In this document: positions 7,844 through 15,898 of the stretch, piece after piece
Position numbering within the stretch: position 1 is the first letter of the stretch
Layout of the letters: each line of letters starts with the position of its first letter
Assembly: GCA_964428335.1 (NCBI GenBank)
Contig: CAYRXW010000001.1
Span: forward strand, 124,001 to 188,000
Length of the DNA stretch: 64,000 bases
Reading direction: 5' to 3'
From: GW2011-AR15 sp964428335
GTDB lineage: Archaea; Nanobdellota; Nanobdellia; Woesearchaeales; GW2011-AR15
Position numbers and translations under genes: made by a program
Notes under the pieces: model-generated
Told to the model about the DNA's origin: nothing
Database searches by the model: none
Seen by the model: the letters and a program-made list of their open reading frames with translations, nothing else

Positions 7844-8148
7844 TCCTTAAGTATATCTATAGATTTTGTTAAAATTGCATACTCATCCTGTCCTATTGTT
7901 ATTAATCTTCCATGGTACTCTTTTGCTAAATCCGTCATTTCTCTGAAAGTTACTTTTGTTGCACAATTTGGAAGTCTTGCTCTTTCTTCAAGGGTTTGTT
8001 GACCAGTTAGTACACCAACGTCTCTTAATCCCTGTTCAGGGGCACCGCGTTTTGCTTGCAAATCCAAATCAGAATAGTTTTCCGTGTAAAGAAGTAATGC
8101 TCTATAATGATCTGATCCATTTATAACATATCCATACTGATTTATCAT
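7840..8148 (-). CDS. Hypothetical protein of a small-protein operon
   Basis: A 102-residue soluble protein, fourth gene of the operon 9665-7685. The ATG at 8148 is preceded by AAAGGTGAAAA, the ribosome binding sequence shared by this operon. It contains a region with repeated acidic and aromatic residues and no recognisable motif. It overlaps the following gene by two bases. Confidence 0.6.
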   Translation of the reverse strand: MINQYGYVINGSDHYRALLLYTENYSDLDLQAKRGAPEQGLRDVGVLTGQQTLEERARLPNCATKVTFREMTDLAKEYHGRLITIGQDEYAILTKSIDILKE

Positions 8149-8184
8149 TTTTCACCTTTATCTTTCTTAATAATAATGCAAATT

Positions 8185-8778
8185 TTAATGCACTCCTGTT
8201 GGTGTATCTCTCAATCCAAATATTTCCTTCTTTACGTAATTAAGATCAAACTTCTCACCTTGTTTAACATGTAATAATACACCTATATTACCTGCCCTAA
8301 TACGATTATCAATATATTCACGTGGATCGGTAGCCTTTTGAAAGCCATCCTCAGGTTGAACAAAATATACATGATCAAATTTTTGATAAGTACCACCTTT
8401 AACTTTATCAAAAAAACTTAACTCATCTTGAAAATTCATTTGAATATATAGATAAGTTTGACTTTGGATAGTAATCTCAAGAACTGGAAAACCAATTGAC
8501 CTTTGACCCCTATAACCACTAATGTTTCCACTTTCAACTTTTTCTGCAAGTGCTGTTGCCTTTACTAGATATAACAAAGTTTCACCATAAGACGCAAGCA
8601 TAAGATACGGGTTACCATCATGCATTTTGTTTTCAATACCATTTGCTTGTGCATCTACTACACTTAATCCAGTAGCTTCCCATGCTTCTTTTTTATAGGT
8701 AGCAATATCAGCAAGGATTTCAACCTGCAAAGCCATAACTTGAGCGGTTTTTTGGTCTATATCTAAACTTTTTTGCAT
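8185..8778 (-). CDS. Hypothetical protein of a small-protein operon
   Basis: A 197-residue soluble protein, third gene of the operon, preceded by AAAGGTGAATGAAAA. The N-terminal 45 residues are helical, and the rest looks mixed alpha/beta (FPVLEITIQSQTYLYIQMNF). It has no signal peptide or membrane helix, and no family could be recognised. The spacing of 36 bases to the next gene and the shared ribosome binding sequence support co-expression. Confidence 0.6.
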   Translation of the reverse strand: MQKSLDIDQKTAQVMALQVEILADIATYKKEAWEATGLSVVDAQANGIENKMHDGNPYLMLASYGETLLYLVKATALAEKVESGNISGYRGQRSIGFPVLEITIQSQTYLYIQMNFQDELSFFDKVKGGTYQKFDHVYFVQPEDGFQKATDPREYIDNRIRAGNIGVLLHVKQGEKFDLNYVKKEIFGLRDTPTGVH

Positions 8779-8855
8779 TTTTCATTCACCTTTACTAGTT
8801 TTCCTCTTTATTTTGCGTTGTTATCTGATTTTTTAGTTTAAGTTAGGAATTAACG

Positions 8856-9500
8856 TTAAGTGTAATCTTCACCACTTATCATTTCAAGGACCTTGAACAA
8901 GTCAGGAAATCCACTGTCATTGGTATCATTTTTTGGTCTTCCCAATAATAAAGCTGTTACTTGGGTTGGAGTTGTCACAAAACTAATAGGATCACCAGCT
9001 TCATAATTTACTGATAGTGTTCTTACAAATGAGTCATTTGGTGCACAAATGCTTTTTTGACCCCTATGAGGGTCATAATTTAAAACTAACCATCCTAGAT
9101 GCTCATAGTGATCTGTAAAAGCACCGAACATCGCAGGAAGCTTACCATCTGGGGTGCCAAAATTTGACCATACTGCGCTACCTATTCTCTCTTCATAATC
9201 ATGAGCTACTCTAGCTAGCAAATCTTCTTCGTTTGAAACAATATCTGCAACAATTTTTTGGACAGAAGTTCCAGAATTCCAAAAAGGATATTGCGTTGAT
9301 CTATCTTTAGTGGATCCTATACATACCATAGCTCCATCCATATAAGTGGGCCTTACAATATTTGTATTAGCCCAAATGGAAAGATCATGTTTAAGTGCCC
9401 TAGAACTATTTCCAACGTAGATTCCATGTTCATAATTATTTCGTAGTTCAAATAAGTTATCTCCTGCATATATTAATATAGGTAGTTGTGTACTTTTCAT
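8856..9500 (-). CDS. Hypothetical protein of a small-protein operon
   Basis: A 214-residue soluble protein, second gene of the operon, preceded by AAAAGGTGAATAAAAA. It is rich in aromatic residues, histidine and asparagine and contains stretches such as GWLVLNYDPHRGQKS and TPTQVTALLLGRPKND. It resembles no family I know. The four genes that follow or precede it are likewise unrecognised, so context gives no function beyond probable joint control with the divergent Lrp-type regulator. Confidence 0.6.
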   Translation of the reverse strand: MKSTQLPILIYAGDNLFELRNNYEHGIYVGNSSRALKHDLSIWANTNIVRPTYMDGAMVCIGSTKDRSTQYPFWNSGTSVQKIVADIVSNEEDLLARVAHDYEERIGSAVWSNFGTPDGKLPAMFGAFTDHYEHLGWLVLNYDPHRGQKSICAPNDSFVRTLSVNYEAGDPISFVTTPTQVTALLLGRPKNDTNDSGFPDLFKVLEMISGEDYT

Positions 9501-9533
9501 TTTTTATTCACCTTTTCTTTTTATTATTTGTTC

Positions 9534-9665
9534 TTACTCACAAATCATTTCCTTAACTACACTCAATATCTGCCCAATCAGCTCATTGAGTGATTTAAGC
9601 AGGTCTGTCTGTTCCTTTTCGCTGTATGAATAATCTGTCCTTCCATAGTATGTGTATGATGTCAT
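9534..9665 (-). CDS. Small hypothetical protein, first gene of the operon
   Basis: A 43-residue protein: a Tyr/Ser-rich N-terminus (MTSYTYYGRTDYSYSEKE) followed by an amphipathic helix LLKSLNELIGQILSVVKEMI. It starts at ATG 9665 with GAAGGTGGAAAAAA upstream and ends 34 bases before the next gene. A helix of this kind could mediate oligomerisation or membrane association; that is inference. TATA-like ATTAATATATATGA at 9722-9735 and the operator copy at 9702-9718 precede it. Confidence 0.55.
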   Translation of the reverse strand: MTSYTYYGRTDYSYSEKEQTDLLKSLNELIGQILSVVKEMICE

Positions 9666-9701
9666 TTTTTTTCCACCTTCTTTCTATCTGATTTGTTTTT
9701 G

Positions 9702-9718
9702 TTACTACTTGAAAGTGT
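9702..9718. promoter_or_regulatory. Candidate operator, TTACTACTTGAAAGTGT (copy 4, imperfect)
   Basis: The left arm TTACTA and the following CTT are identical to copies 1 and 3; the right arm matches only in AGT. It lies about 8 bases downstream of the minus-strand TATA box of the five-gene operon, over the expected transcription start, as copy 2 does for its operon. That placement suggests repression. Confidence 0.4.
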
Positions 9719-9749
9719 TATCATATATATTAATATTTTCTTCAATTTT

Positions 9750-9920
9750 TTTGACAATTGGTAAAATATTTTAATTTTATATTAAAATTGTAAAAAAATT
9801 ATTATAATTAATATTACTTATTTCAATTGCTAACAATTTTTTTTACAAATCAAAGTGAAATAAAGAATAATTGCGTAAATATTAATAATTTTTTAAGTGA
9901 ATTTTTTACAGATGGTAAAA
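9750..9920. promoter_or_regulatory. Two TTTTAC-N5-GTAAAA inverted repeats upstream of the Lrp-type gene
   Basis: Bases 9904-9920 are TTTTAC, AGATG, GTAAAA, a perfect 6-bp inverted repeat with a 5-base spacer that abuts the TATA box AATTTATATATT of the gene at 9951. Bases 9750-9766 (TTTGAC, AATTG, GTAAAA) are a copy with one mismatch. Archaeal Lrp proteins commonly bind such AT-rich dyads near their own promoter, so autoregulation is likely. The intervening 9767-9903 is AT-rich and holds nothing else I recognise. Confidence 0.5.
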
Positions 9921-9950
9921 TTTATATATTATTACTTGTTATTGTAAAAC

Positions 9951-10949
9951 ATGGCTGAAACTCTCGAATTGGATATGAAAGATAAAAGAATCCTTAGGGA
10001 ATTGTTTCAAGACGGCAGGATGCCTTTTTCAATCATCGCAAAAAAGGTCGGGTTGAGTAAGCAGATAGTGCATTATAGATATCAAAAAATGATGGAAAAA
10101 GGTCTTTTGATAGGAATTAATTCAGTATATGATGTCCAAAGGTTTGGTTGGCAGATCTATATAGTCTATATGAAGTTCAAAAGCATTGATAATGAAAAAG
10201 AAGAAAGTATTATTGCTTCACTAAAAAATCATCCTAATGTTGCTTGGCTGATTAAAAGCATTGGCAACTATGATGTGATTCTAAAATTTTTTGTCAGAGA
10301 TATCTCGCAGCTAAATAATCTATTAAAAAAAATTGAAGCATCAAATGAAAACCAAATTGATAATTATTTGATTGATACTGTAAAACTTGAGACTACTGTG
10401 CCAGTGCCTTTTTTATATAGCCCACTTCCATATGATTGGGAAACAAAGCCAAGGTTAGAAGGTCAAGTGAAAGTTGATGAATTAGACTTAAAAATAATGC
10501 AGCAATTAGCTCATAACGCACGTATGCAACTTTCAGAAATGGCACAAAAAATCAAATATTCCAGAGATTTAATCAAATATCATTTAAAAAAATTAGATAG
10601 GGAAGGAATCATCCTAAATTATAGACCTAGTGCATGGTCTGGAAGCAAATCAGTTGGCTATAGTTGGTATCTAATAACTATGAACTTAAGAGATTTATCT
10701 CCTCAAAAAAAATCTTCTTTAATTGCCTATATTAAAAATAATCTTCATGTAACTTATTTGTATGAACTAATTGGGCAGCATGACATGGGATTTGAAATAA
10801 GACTTAAAACAGGAGATGAATTGAATGAGGTATTGATGAAAATAAGGTCATTATTAGCTGAGGATTTAAAACGCCACGAGCTAAACCTCATCCTCAAAGA
10901 ATACAAATACACATATTTCCCTGATTGTTTGGCCGCAAATCAAACATAA
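9951..10949 (+). CDS. Lrp/AsnC-type regulator with two tandem modules
   Basis: A 332-residue protein made of two Lrp-like halves. The first has a winged helix at about residues 8-60 (SIIAKKVGLSKQIVHYRYQKM) and an AsnC/RAM-type ligand domain at about 65-150. The second repeats this with a helix-turn-helix at about 173-222 (SEMAQKIKYSRDLIKYHLKKL) and a second ligand domain at about 232-322. Usual Lrp proteins have one such module, so this is an internal duplication, a form known in archaea. It starts about 27 bases after its TATA box, is divergent from the five-gene operon, and probably controls it and itself. Ligand unknown. Confidence 0.85.
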   Translation: MAETLELDMKDKRILRELFQDGRMPFSIIAKKVGLSKQIVHYRYQKMMEKGLLIGINSVYDVQRFGWQIYIVYMKFKSIDNEKEESIIASLKNHPNVAWLIKSIGNYDVILKFFVRDISQLNNLLKKIEASNENQIDNYLIDTVKLETTVPVPFLYSPLPYDWETKPRLEGQVKVDELDLKIMQQLAHNARMQLSEMAQKIKYSRDLIKYHLKKLDREGIILNYRPSAWSGSKSVGYSWYLITMNLRDLSPQKKSSLIAYIKNNLHVTYLYELIGQHDMGFEIRLKTGDELNEVLMKIRSLLAEDLKRHELNLILKEYKYTYFPDCLAANQT

Positions 10950-10981
10950 CCTTTTTAATTATATGCCCTCTACCACTTTTC

Positions 10982-11356
10982 ATGAATAAGACATTGATTT
11001 ACGCATTGGCCTTCCTGGCTTTAATAATAGGAGTTATCGCATACCAAAGCACATTGCCTGGCAAGTACGATGAATTTGCGCAGTGCCTTGTAGATAAAGG
11101 GGCAAAGATGTATGGCGCATGGTGGTGCCCTCACTGCCAGGAGCAAAAAAAGGAATTCGGGAAAAGCTGGAAGATACTTGTGAATTCCGGAAATTATGTT
11201 GAATGCTCAACTGCACAAAAGACAATAACTGAACTATGCAGGAATGAAAAGATTGACGGGTATCCAACATGGAGATTTGCAGACGGAAGCGAGATTGGAG
11301 GAAGGGCATCAATTCCAAGCCTGGAAGCAAAGACAGGATGCATTATAGAGAATTAG
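10982..11356 (+). CDS. Membrane-anchored thioredoxin-like protein
   Basis: About 124 residues: an N-terminal membrane helix (ALAFLALIIGVIAY) followed by an extracytoplasmic thioredoxin-like domain with the CPHC motif in GAWWCPHCQEQKKEF and the cis-Pro loop GYPTW. It resembles the thioredoxin domain fused to or paired with VKOR-type disulfide systems. I start at ATG 10982, about 25 bases after TTTTAATTATAT; upstream in-frame codons precede the expected transcript start. It lies in a cluster of thiol-redox genes. Confidence 0.75.
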   Translation: MNKTLIYALAFLALIIGVIAYQSTLPGKYDEFAQCLVDKGAKMYGAWWCPHCQEQKKEFGKSWKILVNSGNYVECSTAQKTITELCRNEKIDGYPTWRFADGSEIGGRASIPSLEAKTGCIIEN

Positions 11357-11408
11357 GCTTTTAAAATCGCAACATTTTAAAACAACATGATTTTTCCACC
11401 CAATACAA

Positions 11409-11675
11409 ATGGCAAAACTATACAAAGTCAGGAAGAAATGCATGATTTGCGGTGGCATATTCTATCCAAGATATGCAGGCTCACTTTATTGTGAAACATG
11501 CAAGTCAAAGAAGGTAGAAACAGTTCCTGTAAAATCAGTGAAGCCTGCTAAAAAAGCAGTCAAGAAAGCTGTTCCAAAAGCAGTCAAGAAAACAGTAAAA
11601 AAAGCAGTTAAAAAAATTGCAAAGCCTTCAAAGAAGCCTGCAAAAGCAGCAAAGGCAAAAAAATCAAAAAAATAA
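11409..11675 (+). CDS. Zinc-ribbon protein with histone-H1-like Lys/Ala tail
   Basis: An 88-residue basic protein. Residues 1-35 form a small zinc ribbon (CMICGG ... YCETC). Residues 45-88 are almost entirely Lys, Ala, Val and Pro in KKAVKKAV-type repeats, like the C-terminal tail of histone H1 or bacterial HU/H1-like proteins. It is probably a nucleic-acid-binding protein that coats DNA or RNA. It has its own TATA-like CATTTTAAAAC before the ATG and is convergent with the sensor gene at 11681. Confidence 0.6.
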   Translation: MAKLYKVRKKCMICGGIFYPRYAGSLYCETCKSKKVETVPVKSVKPAKKAVKKAVPKAVKKTVKKAVKKIAKPSKKPAKAAKAKKSKK

Positions 11676-11680
11676 GTTTT

Positions 11681-13465
11681 TTAGTTCTTTTTTATCATAT
11701 CTTTTCCTTTTGAGGTAAGGATTAGAGATTTTTCCCTTCCGAACTCTTCTATCTCTATAAGACCTTGCTTTGAAAGCTCAATTATCTTCTTTTTTGTAGT
11801 TGGCTTAGTTATCTTGAATTCCTTTGAGATGTCCTTGAATACAACTTTCTTATTCTCTGAATTCTGCCTGCTGATATATGAAAGAATCTCATAGAGCTCT
11901 TTTGAGATCCTTTTCTCTCCCTTAAATACAATATTTGTTATGTCCTGAACCTCCTCAAAGATAACGCTCAACTGGTTTTGGCTTATTGAATTAGGATTTA
12001 GTGAAAGAACAATAACTGAATCATCTTCCATAGCATCCTTAAGATCATATATGAGCTTCATCGTGTTCTTAAAACCATTGACCGAGATTATGTAATCCAG
12101 CCTATCTATGTATATAGCTGCTTTCTCACTTTTTTTCATGAAATCGCTTACTATGCTGAGAATATCCTTACATTCTGAGATAGATGGGCTACTGCCAGAC
12201 CTATTTTCAGTCCCAAGCTTTATTATAGGTGTGTTTTCAATTCCAAATGCTTTCTTGATATAATCCAAGCTATTTCTTGAGATTATGAGCCCAAGGTAAT
12301 TATTCAGCAGTCCAGAAAAGAACTTTAGGCTGTCATCTGAATTTTTTTCCTGGACAAGATAGATATGGTTCCCTTTCAGTGAAATATCTGCTTTTTCCTT
12401 ACTATGAACTTCAAGATTTGCCTTTATACCAAGCTTTTCCAAAGTTACTTCTGCTTTCTGAAGCTGCATCTCTGTTTTTTCTTTTGACCTTAAGACAAGA
12501 AGAATTATGATAAAAAATATTGAATAGCATACTATTGATGCAATAAGGAAGTACAGCATCTTCTGCTGCAGCTGTATTATTCCTTCTTTTATCTCATCTT
12601 CAGGAGTTTCAACGATAAATATCCAGCCATAGCCGGCGCTAAAAAATGAGTACGAATAAGATGCAATGGTATGCTGGCCTTGGTTCCATATGTTTTTCAC
12701 AGAGCCGGTTTTTTCAGCAATAATCATATTGATATTATCTGTATTGCCAGGGTATGTAGTCTTGACCCATTCAAAATAATCATCCCCTTTTTCCAAAGCC
12801 ATCCAGCTTTTTGGACTGGAAAGCATCATCCCTGAGTTATCAAGAAGTATTATGCTGCTTGTAAACCCAGTGCTTATCTGGGAGAGATAAAGCTCTTCAA
12901 CAAGATTGGTATCAATTGCAGCAATGACAACACCTGCCAGTTCAGCATCAATGCCTGAAGAATACCTTGACTTCTCATATATCGGGACAGCTATCAGGAG
13001 GTAGATCTTATCTTCAATCATCACCTGGGAAACAAAATAATCCTTGTTGAACTGCTCAAGGCCAAGAAAATTATCTTTTACAAACCTTTTATAATCATAT
13101 TCCAGATAATCTTCTGAAGACTTAACAACGCTGCCCTGCTCATTTGTCTTCACAACCGAAACAATTGAATCTACCAGGCTTGAATAGTAGCTGCTGAGAA
13201 ATTTTTTTTCTATCTTGTAATTCTCATCAGGCTGAGAGCTTACCCCAAAAGAGAAAAGCTCGCCTTTAACATACTCCAGAAAATCTTTTATTGCAGAAGA
13301 AGCCTGAATAGATATCTGCAGCTGCTGCTTCTGGTACTGTTCAATCCTTGCCTCTTCTATCTTCGAATTGAAATAGCTTTCAATGAATATGAATGATGAG
13401 ATGATGACTATTGTAACAAGGACTGTCAGGAAAATAAGGCTGTTATAGTTTGATTTCCTTATCAT
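11681..13465 (-). CDS. Membrane sensor: dCache-like domain, DUF835, C-terminal winged helix
   Basis: A 594-residue protein with a membrane helix at about 8-30, a large extracytoplasmic region (about 31-300) that looks like a double Cache sensor, a second membrane helix at about 305-327, a short coiled coil, a DUF835 domain (about 365-500: HIYLVQE ... IYIDRLDYIISVNG) and a C-terminal winged helix (about 515-594: ISKEFKITKPTTKKKIIELS). There is no histidine kinase or methyl-accepting part, so the protein seems to couple outside sensing directly to DNA binding. The TATA region lies at 13489-13500, with a direct repeat just upstream (13501-13520). Redox genes flank it. Confidence 0.7.
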   Translation of the reverse strand: MIRKSNYNSLIFLTVLVTIVIISSFIFIESYFNSKIEEARIEQYQKQQLQISIQASSAIKDFLEYVKGELFSFGVSSQPDENYKIEKKFLSSYYSSLVDSIVSVVKTNEQGSVVKSSEDYLEYDYKRFVKDNFLGLEQFNKDYFVSQVMIEDKIYLLIAVPIYEKSRYSSGIDAELAGVVIAAIDTNLVEELYLSQISTGFTSSIILLDNSGMMLSSPKSWMALEKGDDYFEWVKTTYPGNTDNINMIIAEKTGSVKNIWNQGQHTIASYSYSFFSAGYGWIFIVETPEDEIKEGIIQLQQKMLYFLIASIVCYSIFFIIILLVLRSKEKTEMQLQKAEVTLEKLGIKANLEVHSKEKADISLKGNHIYLVQEKNSDDSLKFFSGLLNNYLGLIISRNSLDYIKKAFGIENTPIIKLGTENRSGSSPSISECKDILSIVSDFMKKSEKAAIYIDRLDYIISVNGFKNTMKLIYDLKDAMEDDSVIVLSLNPNSISQNQLSVIFEEVQDITNIVFKGEKRISKELYEILSYISRQNSENKKVVFKDISKEFKITKPTTKKKIIELSKQGLIEIEEFGREKSLILTSKGKDMIKKN

Positions 13466-13500
13466 TATCCTTCATGGAGATAAAGTCTGCTTTTTAATTT

Positions 13501-13520
13501 TACCTATTTTTACCTATTTT
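13501..13520. repeat. Tandem TACCTATTTT repeat in a divergent promoter region
   Basis: TACCTATTTT occurs twice head to tail. It is directly upstream of the AT-rich promoter element of the sensor gene (minus) and about 20 bases before the TATA box CAATATATATAAATG (13535-13549) of the DsbA gene (plus). It could bind the sensor's winged helix; this is inference from position. The leader to 13623 contains GGGAGG at 13611-13616, a strong ribosome binding site. Confidence 0.3.
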
Positions 13521-13623
13521 TTCCTTTAATTTTCTCAATATATATAAATGGGCAGCAGTTAATTTCACTAAATGCAATCATGTTTATTGCAAAAATAAAA
13601 CAAAAACTAGGGAGGAAAATAAA

Positions 13624-14895
13624 ATGAGCCAGAGAATGAAGAAAAGAGCAGAAGCTGAGCATCATGTGCCAAGGAAAGAAAACGGTATGTGGAAAACAGC
13701 AGCAGTTACACTTGGAATTCTTTTAGTTCTATCGCTTTTCACAAAAGGCTATAGTGACTTTGGGATGTTCAAGTTTAACTTTGGAGGAAACACAGACAAA
13801 GACAAAGGAAGCGGAAACGCCCAGATTGTAATAGAAGAATATTCAGATTTTGAATGTCCATTCTGCGGAAGGGCATACCCGACAGTCAAGCAGATTGAAG
13901 AGACATATGGAGATAAGGTAGAAGTAGTTTTCAAGCACTTCCCATTGAGCTTCCATCCAAGCGCACAGAAAGCATCAGAAGCTGCAGAATGTGCAAGGGA
14001 CCAGGGGAAATTCTGGGAGATGCATGACAAGCTGTTTGAGAACCAGCAGGCTTTGGGAATTGATAACCTAAAGAAATATGCAGTTGATCTTGGTTTAAAT
14101 GCAGATAAGTTCAATAAATGCCTTGACAACGGAGATAAGGCAGCAGCTGTAAAGGCAGACTTTGCAGCAGGCCAGGCAAAAGGAGTTTCAGGAACACCAA
14201 CATTCTTCATCAATGGTGAACAGCTTGTAGGAGCACAGCCTTTTGCAAACTTCCAGGCTATAATTGACAGGCAGCTTTCAGGAGGAGCAGCACCAACACC
14301 AACTCCAACACCAACACCGACACCAACAGCACCAACAGAAATAAAGGCTGATATGGATGATGATCCAGTTGAAGGAAATAAGGATGCAAAAGTTGTGATA
14401 GTTGAATGGTCAGACTTTGAATGTCCATTCTGTGGAAGATTCTACACCCAGACAATGCTTCAAATCAGAGAAAAGTATGTAGATACTGGTAAAGTTAGAA
14501 TCGTATTTAGGGACTTCCCATTAAGCTTCCATCCTGATGCAATGCCAGCAGCCTTAGCAGCTGAATGCGCAGATGACCAGGGAAAATTCTGGGAGATGCA
14601 TGACAAGATATTCGAGAACCAGGCAACATTAAGCGTTGAAAACTTAAAGCTATGGGCTGCAGAATTAAAACTTGACATGACAAAATGGAATGACTGCTAT
14701 GATTCAAAGAAGTATGAGTCAGAAATAAATGCAGACATGGCAGAAGGAGGACAGTCAGGAGTTCAGGGAACACCAGGGTTTGTCGTAGGTATCGTCCAGG
14801 CAGATGGAAAGACAGTAGTAGGAGAATCCATCAGAGGAGCACAGCCATACGCAAACTTTGAAGCAGCTATCGAAAGGCAGCTTGCAAAAGTTTAA
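13624..14895 (+). CDS. Tandem DsbA-family thiol oxidoreductase
   Basis: A 423-residue protein with an N-terminal membrane anchor (about 22-42) and two DsbA-like thioredoxin-fold domains (about 60-220 and 240-423). Each has SDFECPFCGR with a CPFC active site, KHFPLSFHP or RDFPLSFHP, and a GTPTFF/GTPGFV cis-Pro loop. The domains are joined by a Pro-Thr repeat linker (TPTPTPTPTPT). Such proteins form or shuffle disulfides in secreted proteins. That fits this genome, whose surface proteins at 26949 and 33139 are very cysteine-rich. The domain duplication is unusual for the family, where one domain is normal. The strong GGGAGG ribosome site suggests high expression. Confidence 0.85.
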   Translation: MSQRMKKRAEAEHHVPRKENGMWKTAAVTLGILLVLSLFTKGYSDFGMFKFNFGGNTDKDKGSGNAQIVIEEYSDFECPFCGRAYPTVKQIEETYGDKVEVVFKHFPLSFHPSAQKASEAAECARDQGKFWEMHDKLFENQQALGIDNLKKYAVDLGLNADKFNKCLDNGDKAAAVKADFAAGQAKGVSGTPTFFINGEQLVGAQPFANFQAIIDRQLSGGAAPTPTPTPTPTPTAPTEIKADMDDDPVEGNKDAKVVIVEWSDFECPFCGRFYTQTMLQIREKYVDTGKVRIVFRDFPLSFHPDAMPAALAAECADDQGKFWEMHDKIFENQATLSVENLKLWAAELKLDMTKWNDCYDSKKYESEINADMAEGGQSGVQGTPGFVVGIVQADGKTVVGESIRGAQPYANFEAAIERQLAKV

Positions 14896-14924
14896 TTAAT
14901 TTAGTTTTTTATTTTATTTTTATT

Positions 14925-15431
14925 ATGAAAAAAACCAATTCTGATAAGACTTACAAAATTAATAGTAAAACTGTAATAGGGCATATACACCTAAAAGTTT
15001 CAGATATTGAAAAAGCACTGGCTTTCTATAGGGATATACTTGGTTTTGAAGTAACTACAAGGATGGGAAATTCTGCTATTTTTTTATCTGCTGGAGGATA
15101 TCATCATCACATAGGCCTTAATACATGGGAAAGTGAAAATGGAAAGCAGCCGGAATTTGGAACAACAGGACTTTATCATTTTGCAATTTTGATGCCGAAC
15201 AGGAAAGAGCTTGCAAAATCACTCAAAAGACTAATTGATAACAAATGGCCAATTGATGGAGCTGCTGATCATGGTGTAAGTGAAGCAATTTATTTAAGGG
15301 ATCCGGATGGAAATGGAATTGAAATTTATGCAGATAGACCAAGGAAAAAATGGGAATATGATAAATCAGGAAACGTGGTAATGTACACAAAAAGATTAGA
15401 TCTGCAGAAACTTTTAAACGAGATAAATTAG
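14925..15431 (+). CDS. VOC (glyoxalase/extradiol dioxygenase) family protein
   Basis: A 168-residue protein with the two beta-alpha-beta-beta-beta modules of the vicinal oxygen chelate fold: GHIHLKVSDIEKALAFYRDI at residues 19-38, HHHIGLN, then YHFAILMPNR and a closing YLRDPDGNGIEIYADRP. The histidines in GHIHLKV and YHFAIL and the glutamate in GIEIY are positioned as metal ligands. It resembles CatE-like dioxygenase/glyoxalase proteins; the substrate cannot be told from the sequence. It lies 29 bases after the DsbA gene. Confidence 0.75.
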   Translation: MKKTNSDKTYKINSKTVIGHIHLKVSDIEKALAFYRDILGFEVTTRMGNSAIFLSAGGYHHHIGLNTWESENGKQPEFGTTGLYHFAILMPNRKELAKSLKRLIDNKWPIDGAADHGVSEAIYLRDPDGNGIEIYADRPRKKWEYDKSGNVVMYTKRLDLQKLLNEIN

Positions 15432-15510
15432 CATCTGATAGTTCTTAATTCTTACTCTTTTTTTCACTTCTCCGCTCCATTTATAAAAGAGTAGTGCTTT
15501 TCTTAGCCAC

Positions 15511-15861
15511 ATGAATGATAATGATAATGAAAAAGTGAAGATAGAGGTTTTTACAAGCCCGACATGCCCGCATTGCCCGCATGCAAAAAAGGCTGTGATG
15601 AAGTATGCAGAAGGAAAAACAGGCATAAAGGTTGTTGAGACAAGCACTTTCACAAATGAAGGCCAGAAAAGGGCAAGAGAATTTGAAGTGAGGACTGTCC
15701 CAACTGTCTTTGTGACAAGTCAAAGTAACCCTGACAGGATTGCATTTGCAGGGGTTCCTGGCGAAAAGCAGCTGGAAAGAATGATTAATATTTCGCTTGG
15801 AAAAGATGAAATGCCAAAGCATGAATCATTTTTGGAAAAAATAAAAGGCATATTTGCCTAA
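15511..15861 (+). CDS. Small thioredoxin-like protein (CPHC)
   Basis: A 116-residue cytoplasmic protein with thioredoxin/glutaredoxin fold elements: the strand KIEVFTSPTCPHCPHAKKAV carrying the CPHC active site and the cis-Pro loop VRTVPTVFV. It resembles MJ0307-type archaeal glutaredoxin-like proteins, with an added C-terminal helix. The TATA box CATTTATAAAAG at about 15478-15489 predicts a short leader. The glutaredoxin at 15899 follows 37 bases downstream. Confidence 0.8.
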   Translation: MNDNDNEKVKIEVFTSPTCPHCPHAKKAVMKYAEGKTGIKVVETSTFTNEGQKRAREFEVRTVPTVFVTSQSNPDRIAFAGVPGEKQLERMINISLGKDEMPKHESFLEKIKGIFA

Positions 15862-15898
15862 AAAAACAAATAAAATAATAACAAGGTGAAACTAAAAA

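Noticed and set aside
14258..14320. Short tandem repeats of CCAACACCA type
   Set aside because: They encode the Pro-Thr linker between the two DsbA domains and are in frame; not an independent repeat element.
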